Source of the DNA: Acetivibrio clariflavus DSM 19732
Lineage (GTDB): Bacteria; Bacillota; Clostridia; Acetivibrionales; Acetivibrionaceae
NCBI RefSeq assembly: GCF_000237085.1
Contig: NC_016627.1
Coordinates: 1-64,000 of the forward strand
Reading direction: 5' to 3'
DNA length: 64,000 nucleotides
The number at the start of each line of letters is the position of its first letter. Position 1 is the stretch's first letter. A model generated the notes under the pieces. That model ran no database searches. It was not told where the DNA came from and saw only the letters and a list, made by a program, of their open reading frames with translations. A program made the translations under genes and the position numbers. This document shows positions 60,138-64,000 of the stretch, piece by piece.

Positions 60138-61103
60138 TTACGGTATATGGATATAGTAGTAACGGTCGAGAAAAATACCTATAGCCAACAAAATAAGGGC
60201 AATTGCTATTAAAATATAAGCCAGTTCTATATATTGCTTAAAGTCATCTTTTTCAAATTCGGTTTTTTCAAATTTGTCAATGTCTGCAAAAACTTTGGAC
60301 AAAGCTTCAGGATCCTTTGCCCTATAGTACTTGCCATGGGTTTTTTCTGCAATTCTGGTGAGCAGTTCTTCATCCAGGTTATCATTAGCTTGCTGGTAGG
60401 TAGTAATGCCGAAGAATTCACGAGGGATAAGGGTTTTATCCGAACCTACACCTATTGTATAGATTTTTATTCCATAATTTTTTGCCAATTCGCTGGCTGT
60501 TTCGGGATTAATAGAGCCGGCGTTATTTGCACCGTCAGTAACAAGAATGATAACCTTTGATTGAGAGTTGCTCTTTTTCAGTCGGTTGAGTCCGACAGAA
60601 ATGGCCATACCTATAGCTGTACCATCCTCGTTAACCGATTCAAAGCTTACGTTTTGAAGCGACTCTCTAACCACATTATGATCCAGGGTAAGAGGTACTC
60701 TTGTATATGCGGTTCCGGCAAAAACAATTAATGATATTCTGTCATTTGGCCTCTTATCGACAAAATCCTGAATAGTCTGTCGCGCAACTTCCAAACGGTT
60801 AGGTGTAAAGTCTACCGACTGCATGGAACCGGATACGTCTAACGCTATGGCAATATCTATTCCCTGTTTTGTAACAGGAGCGTTTGAAGCAGGCAGTTGA
60901 GGTCTTGCCATTGCGACAACTAACAGTATAAGGCTTGTAAGAATAAAATATCTGCCGATTTTATGTTTAATGGTATTTTTGTAGCCATAGCTTTTTAAAA
61001 GCTTGACACTGGAAAATTTGAGTGTAGACTTTTTTCCACGCTTAAAAAACAGATATATTAATAAAGGTATAAACAAAAGGAAATACCAATTTTGTAATGT
61101 CAT
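60138..61103 (-). CDS. batA: BatA-like von Willebrand factor A domain membrane protein
   Basis: The 321-residue protein has helices near 7-17, 52-65 and 298-314 around a VWA domain with the MIDAS motif ALDVSGSM, EDGTAIGMAI and LVTDGANN. It lies 32 bases before batB and overlaps the next upstream gene by four bases. BatA and BatB are paired surface-facing or periplasmic VWA proteins; here the VWA would face outward across a single membrane. Confidence 0.92.
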   Translation of the reverse strand: MTLQNWYFLLFIPLLIYLFFKRGKKSTLKFSSVKLLKSYGYKNTIKHKIGRYFILTSLILLVVAMARPQLPASNAPVTKQGIDIAIALDVSGSMQSVDFTPNRLEVARQTIQDFVDKRPNDRISLIVFAGTAYTRVPLTLDHNVVRESLQNVSFESVNEDGTAIGMAISVGLNRLKKSNSQSKVIILVTDGANNAGSINPETASELAKNYGIKIYTIGVGSDKTLIPREFFGITTYQQANDNLDEELLTRIAEKTHGKYYRAKDPEALSKVFADIDKFEKTEFEKDDFKQYIELAYILIAIALILLAIGIFLDRYYYIHIP

Positions 61104-61894
61104 TTTGCTTCTCCTTTTTTTACTTCTTCTATACTGTCTACCAAAGAAGTAAGTCTTTCCATAAGTTCTAACTTTTTAGCCATTGGTGCCGGTGTGCCTG
61201 AAAACTTAAAATAGTCATTTTCAGAAAGCCAGGACTTAATTTCCGGCAATTTTTCATTTAATTGAGGCATTCGGCTTATTTCATAAAGGATTTCTGTTGA
61301 TGTTTTTCCTTTTATGGAATAGGAACATGTGGATTCCAAGTACTCTTTAAAAATTCGGGTCAAATTAACCAGATAATCCTTTTGCTCAACGGATAAATCG
61401 CCAATTGCCTTTTTAAAACGTTCATAGGGCGTCATTAATGATTTTTTTCGTTTCATCAGTAATGTCTTAATATTTATAGCGAGTGACAATATAAATACAA
61501 TGACCAGCGGAATAAGAACATACTTCCATTTTATATAAAATCCCGGTTCCAACGGTTGTAAATCTCCCTCGTAAATATCTTCTCTTTCTATTTCATCAAG
61601 GGTGGATTTAACTACAATTTTAAGTTCTTTATCCCCTATACTTATGGTTCTTTCACCCGATTCAAAAGTACGCAGAGTGATGATATAACCTTTGGGTATA
61701 TCAGTAACATTTACTATTTCAAAATCTTTGAACTTGTTTTTAAGTTCATCTAAAGTCAAATCTTCAGCTTGAATTTTTAACTCAATTAAGTCACCTACAT
61801 AAATGCTTCGCTCTTCTGCAAAGAATTGTCGCGATGAAATAGCAAAGGTTAAGTATATAATTAGTAATAGGGATATAATTTTATGCTTTTTCAT
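61100..61894 (-). CDS. Membrane protein of the MoxR/Bat operon, DUF4381-like
   Basis: The 264-residue protein has a signal-type helix (about 5-22), an outside beta domain (about 25-115), one membrane helix (about 122-145) and a helical cytoplasmic tail (about 150-264, with YERFKKAIGDL and KTSTEILYEISR). This layout matches DUF4381-type proteins found between DUF58 and VWA genes in these operons. It overlaps both neighbours by four bases. Confidence 0.8.
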   Translation of the reverse strand: MKKHKIISLLLIIYLTFAISSRQFFAEERSIYVGDLIELKIQAEDLTLDELKNKFKDFEIVNVTDIPKGYIITLRTFESGERTISIGDKELKIVVKSTLDEIEREDIYEGDLQPLEPGFYIKWKYVLIPLVIVFILSLAINIKTLLMKRKKSLMTPYERFKKAIGDLSVEQKDYLVNLTRIFKEYLESTCSYSIKGKTSTEILYEISRMPQLNEKLPEIKSWLSENDYFKFSGTPAPMAKKLELMERLTSLVDSIEEVKKGEAK

Positions 61895-62712
61895 TTTTGT
61901 CCCCTTCTTCTGAAAAATTGTTTTAAGGGTTTGACATAATCTTCATCAGTATAAATATTAATGAGGTTTCGTTTAAATAAAGCAATATCGGTATTAATCT
62001 TTCGTTCTTCCTTCATGTTGTCCAAAACAAGGGTTTCGCCGGTTTCAAGATCTTCAAAAGTAAAGATGGCTCCAGCCGGAATTAATTCTTCAGCCCGGTC
62101 TATTATATGAATCAAAACCAGGTCATGCTTTCTATCTGTAATCTTTATATCTTTTATATATCCGTCATCAAGAAAATCCGAAATTACAAAAACTACACTA
62201 TGTCTTTTTACTACACGGTTAAAATATTGCAGTGCCTTTGCAAGGTCTGTTCCGGCAGATTCGGGCTCAAAGCTCAATATGTGTTCAATTATGGATAAAA
62301 CATGCTTTCTGCCGTTGGATGAAGGAATAAATTTCTCAACCTTGTCAGTAAAGAAAATTACTCCTACTTTGTCATTGTTTTTGCATGCTGAAAAAGCCAG
62401 AGTTGCGCTTACTTCAGCAATAAGGTCCTTTTTGTTGCCAAAACTGTTTGAGCGGGACATATCGATTAATAGAAACATATTCAATTCTCTTTCCTCACAA
62501 AACTGTTTGACAAAGGCTTTGTTATGACGAGCGGTAACATTCCAGTCAATGTTCCGTACATCATCTCCGGGATAATACTCCCTTATATCATCAAATTCAA
62601 TACCTTTGCCTCTAAATCCGGAACGGTATTCACCGGAAAAAATTTCTTCCACTAACTTATTTGATTTTATTTCAACCTGTCTTATTTTTTTAATTAGCTC
62701 TTTAGAAACCAT
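61891..62712 (-). CDS. DUF58 domain protein
   Basis: The 273-residue protein carries the DUF58 signature (GRDVRNID-type: YYPGDDVRNIDWNVTARHNK) and a degenerate VWA-like fold with FLLIDMSRSNSFG and VFVISDFLDD. DUF58 proteins regularly follow moxR and work with the AAA ATPase. It is 22 bases from moxR and overlaps the next gene by four bases. Confidence 0.93.
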   Translation of the reverse strand: MVSKELIKKIRQVEIKSNKLVEEIFSGEYRSGFRGKGIEFDDIREYYPGDDVRNIDWNVTARHNKAFVKQFCEERELNMFLLIDMSRSNSFGNKKDLIAEVSATLAFSACKNNDKVGVIFFTDKVEKFIPSSNGRKHVLSIIEHILSFEPESAGTDLAKALQYFNRVVKRHSVVFVISDFLDDGYIKDIKITDRKHDLVLIHIIDRAEELIPAGAIFTFEDLETGETLVLDNMKEERKINTDIALFKRNLINIYTDEDYVKPLKQFFRRRGQK

Positions 62713-62734
62713 ACAAAATCCTCTTTCTTTGTTA

Positions 62735-63685
62735 TCAAGGCAAATTAACCTGTTCCAAAATATTGGCTATTATGTTTTCCGGAGTAATGCTGTCGGCTTC
62801 CGCTTCATAGGACAGTAAAATTCTGTGCCTTAAAACATCGTAAGCCATTGCTTTAACATCATCGGGAATAACAAAATTTCTGCCTTTTATGAATGCTCGT
62901 CCCTTTGCAGCCTTAATAAGACTTATTGAAGCACGGGGGGAAGCACCGCAGGAGATATATGATGATTCTTCCCTGGTTTTTAAAACAATGTCAAGTACAT
63001 AGTTTTTGATATTTTCATCCACATGAATATTGTCAATTACTTTCTTCAGTCGGAAAATATCTTCCCGGCTTAAAATTTTTCTTATCTCAGGCTGAGAAGA
63101 TTCTTCCGATGTAAAGGCATCTATTATTTTTCTTTCTTCATCTCTGCCGGGATAGTTTATTTTTAATTTAAGCATAAAACGGTCTTGCTGAGCCTCGGGA
63201 AGAGGGTAGGTACCCTGCTGCTCGAGTGGATTCTGGGTAGCAATTACCAAAAAAGGCTTGTCCAAAGGATAGGTTTTTTCGCCTATGGTAACCTGCTTTT
63301 CCTGCATGGCTTCAAGCAAGGCCGATTGAACCTTTGCCGGTGCACGGTTTATTTCATCGGCAAGGATTAAATTGCTGAATATGGGACCTTGTTTTATTAT
63401 AAATTCACCGGTTTTTTGATTGTATATCTCGGTACCCAATATATCTGCCGGCAATAAATCCGGTGTAAATTGGATTCGCTTGAAATCAAGCCCTACAACT
63501 TGAGCTATTGTACTGGCAGTTAATGATTTTGCAAGTCCGGGTACACCTTCTAACAGAATATGGCCGCCTGTCAACAGGCCAATGAGAATTCTGTCAATCA
63601 TATATTCCTGGCCGATTATTACTTTATGTATTTCTTCTTTTAATACCGCAATAATATTTGCTTCCTTTGTGATATCCAAATCCAT
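62735..63685 (-). CDS. MoxR family AAA+ ATPase
   Basis: MoxR ATPases act as chaperones with VWA proteins to mature or insert cofactors in other proteins. The 316-residue product has Walker A GVPGLAKS, Walker B LILADEINRAP, sensor ATQNPLEQQGTYPLPEAQQD and the arginine-rich GASPRASISLIKAAKG. GGAGGAG at the right distance supports the ATG at 63685 over 63706. It heads the minus-strand MoxR-DUF58-DUF4381-BatA-BatB-BatC-BatD operon. Confidence 0.95.
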   Translation of the reverse strand: MDLDITKEANIIAVLKEEIHKVIIGQEYMIDRILIGLLTGGHILLEGVPGLAKSLTASTIAQVVGLDFKRIQFTPDLLPADILGTEIYNQKTGEFIIKQGPIFSNLILADEINRAPAKVQSALLEAMQEKQVTIGEKTYPLDKPFLVIATQNPLEQQGTYPLPEAQQDRFMLKLKINYPGRDEERKIIDAFTSEESSQPEIRKILSREDIFRLKKVIDNIHVDENIKNYVLDIVLKTREESSYISCGASPRASISLIKAAKGRAFIKGRNFVIPDDVKAMAYDVLRHRILLSYEAEADSITPENIIANILEQVNLP

Positions 63686-64000
63686 ATAATAACTCCTCCA
63701 TAACAATGTAAATTACTTTTTTGATAAAATAAATTTTTTTGTATAAACAGGCGATAAAATCTGCCCTATTTGAAGACAATAAAGATTTTACATAGCACTT
63801 AATTTTTCTTGATTCATTATCACATAAATTAGCTTTGTAAAATCCTTCTTAACGTTAAATACCTACTGTAATGTTTTAAAAAATTTATAGGCCTTTTATT
63901 AATATAAAGTTTAACTTCTATAAATTCAATTATGATTCTAAGGAAAAAGTTTTGCATATTTATGAATAAATTGTGAACAATGAACGATAAATGTGAAGGC
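63686..64000. other. Region upstream of moxR
   Basis: This 315-base AT-rich stretch should contain the moxR-operon promoter on the minus strand, but only weak candidates (TTTACA with TAATGA near 63810-63840) were seen. No gene was found up to the window edge. Confidence 0.4.

Overview
The window looks like the replication-origin region of a low-GC, endospore-forming, anaerobic Clostridia chromosome. The support is: DnaA boxes around dnaA, the order dnaA-dnaN-S4-recF-remB-gyrB, two perfect parS sites around parA/parB, several sporulation genes (bofA, yabG, veg, a SipL-like protein, a CotS-like protein), a pyruvate:ferredoxin oxidoreductase and formate-tetrahydrofolate ligase. The gene set, together with a GH10 xylanase and an S-layer-homology protein, fits the Acetivibrio/Ruminiclostridium (Clostridium thermocellum-like) group. 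That placement is inference from gene content; no search was run.

Layout. 1-7.4 kb: bipartite oriC and the replication operon; gyrA does not follow gyrB. 7.4-11.3 kb: parS-parA-parB-parS, a DUF4446 protein and a membrane-anchored TPR protein. 11.3-13.5 kb: serS and two tRNA-Ser genes. 13.5-21.6 kb, minus strand: an MFS transporter, then gltB-gltD (glutamate synthase) behind a sigma-A promoter and a leader with an attenuator-like hairpin. 21.9-27.4 kb: small envelope, stress and sporulation genes (a membrane protein, an SLH protein, a YflT-like stress protein, a VanW/G5 protein, a DUF2508 protein, BofA). 27.5-31.4 kb: nifJ with a long structured leader. 31.4-33.7 kb, minus strand: a candidate signalling cluster of a dual-HTH regulator, a kinase-less Agr-sensor-like membrane protein and an unlisted 42-residue AgrD-like peptide with Ser at the ring position. 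34-43.2 kb: a CotS-like protein, fhs, yabG (frame broken at a run of ten A), veg behind two near-consensus promoters, a SipL-like protein, ispE-gntR and a copper-chaperone-like protein. 43.5-54.9 kb, plus strand: cheB, then a AAA+ ATPase, a PspA/IM30 (ESCRT-III superfamily) protein and a membrane-anchored coiled-coil protein, followed by FapA, a YhaO/YhaN nuclease pair and an NlpC/P60-like lipoprotein that has lost its catalytic residues. 55-56.3 kb: a GH10 xylanase without signal peptide. 56.5-63.7 kb, minus strand: a complete MoxR-DUF58-BatA/B/C/D-type operon.

Most promising for novelty: the AAA+/PspA/membrane-coiled-coil cassette (44.8-48.3 kb) as a candidate bacterial ESCRT-III/Vps4-like membrane-remodelling module; the AgrD-like peptide with its kinase-less receptor and no agrB in the window; the gltB leader; and the NlpC/P60 pseudoenzyme. 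All functional statements are from reading the sequence and knowledge of families; no alignment, structure prediction or search was run.
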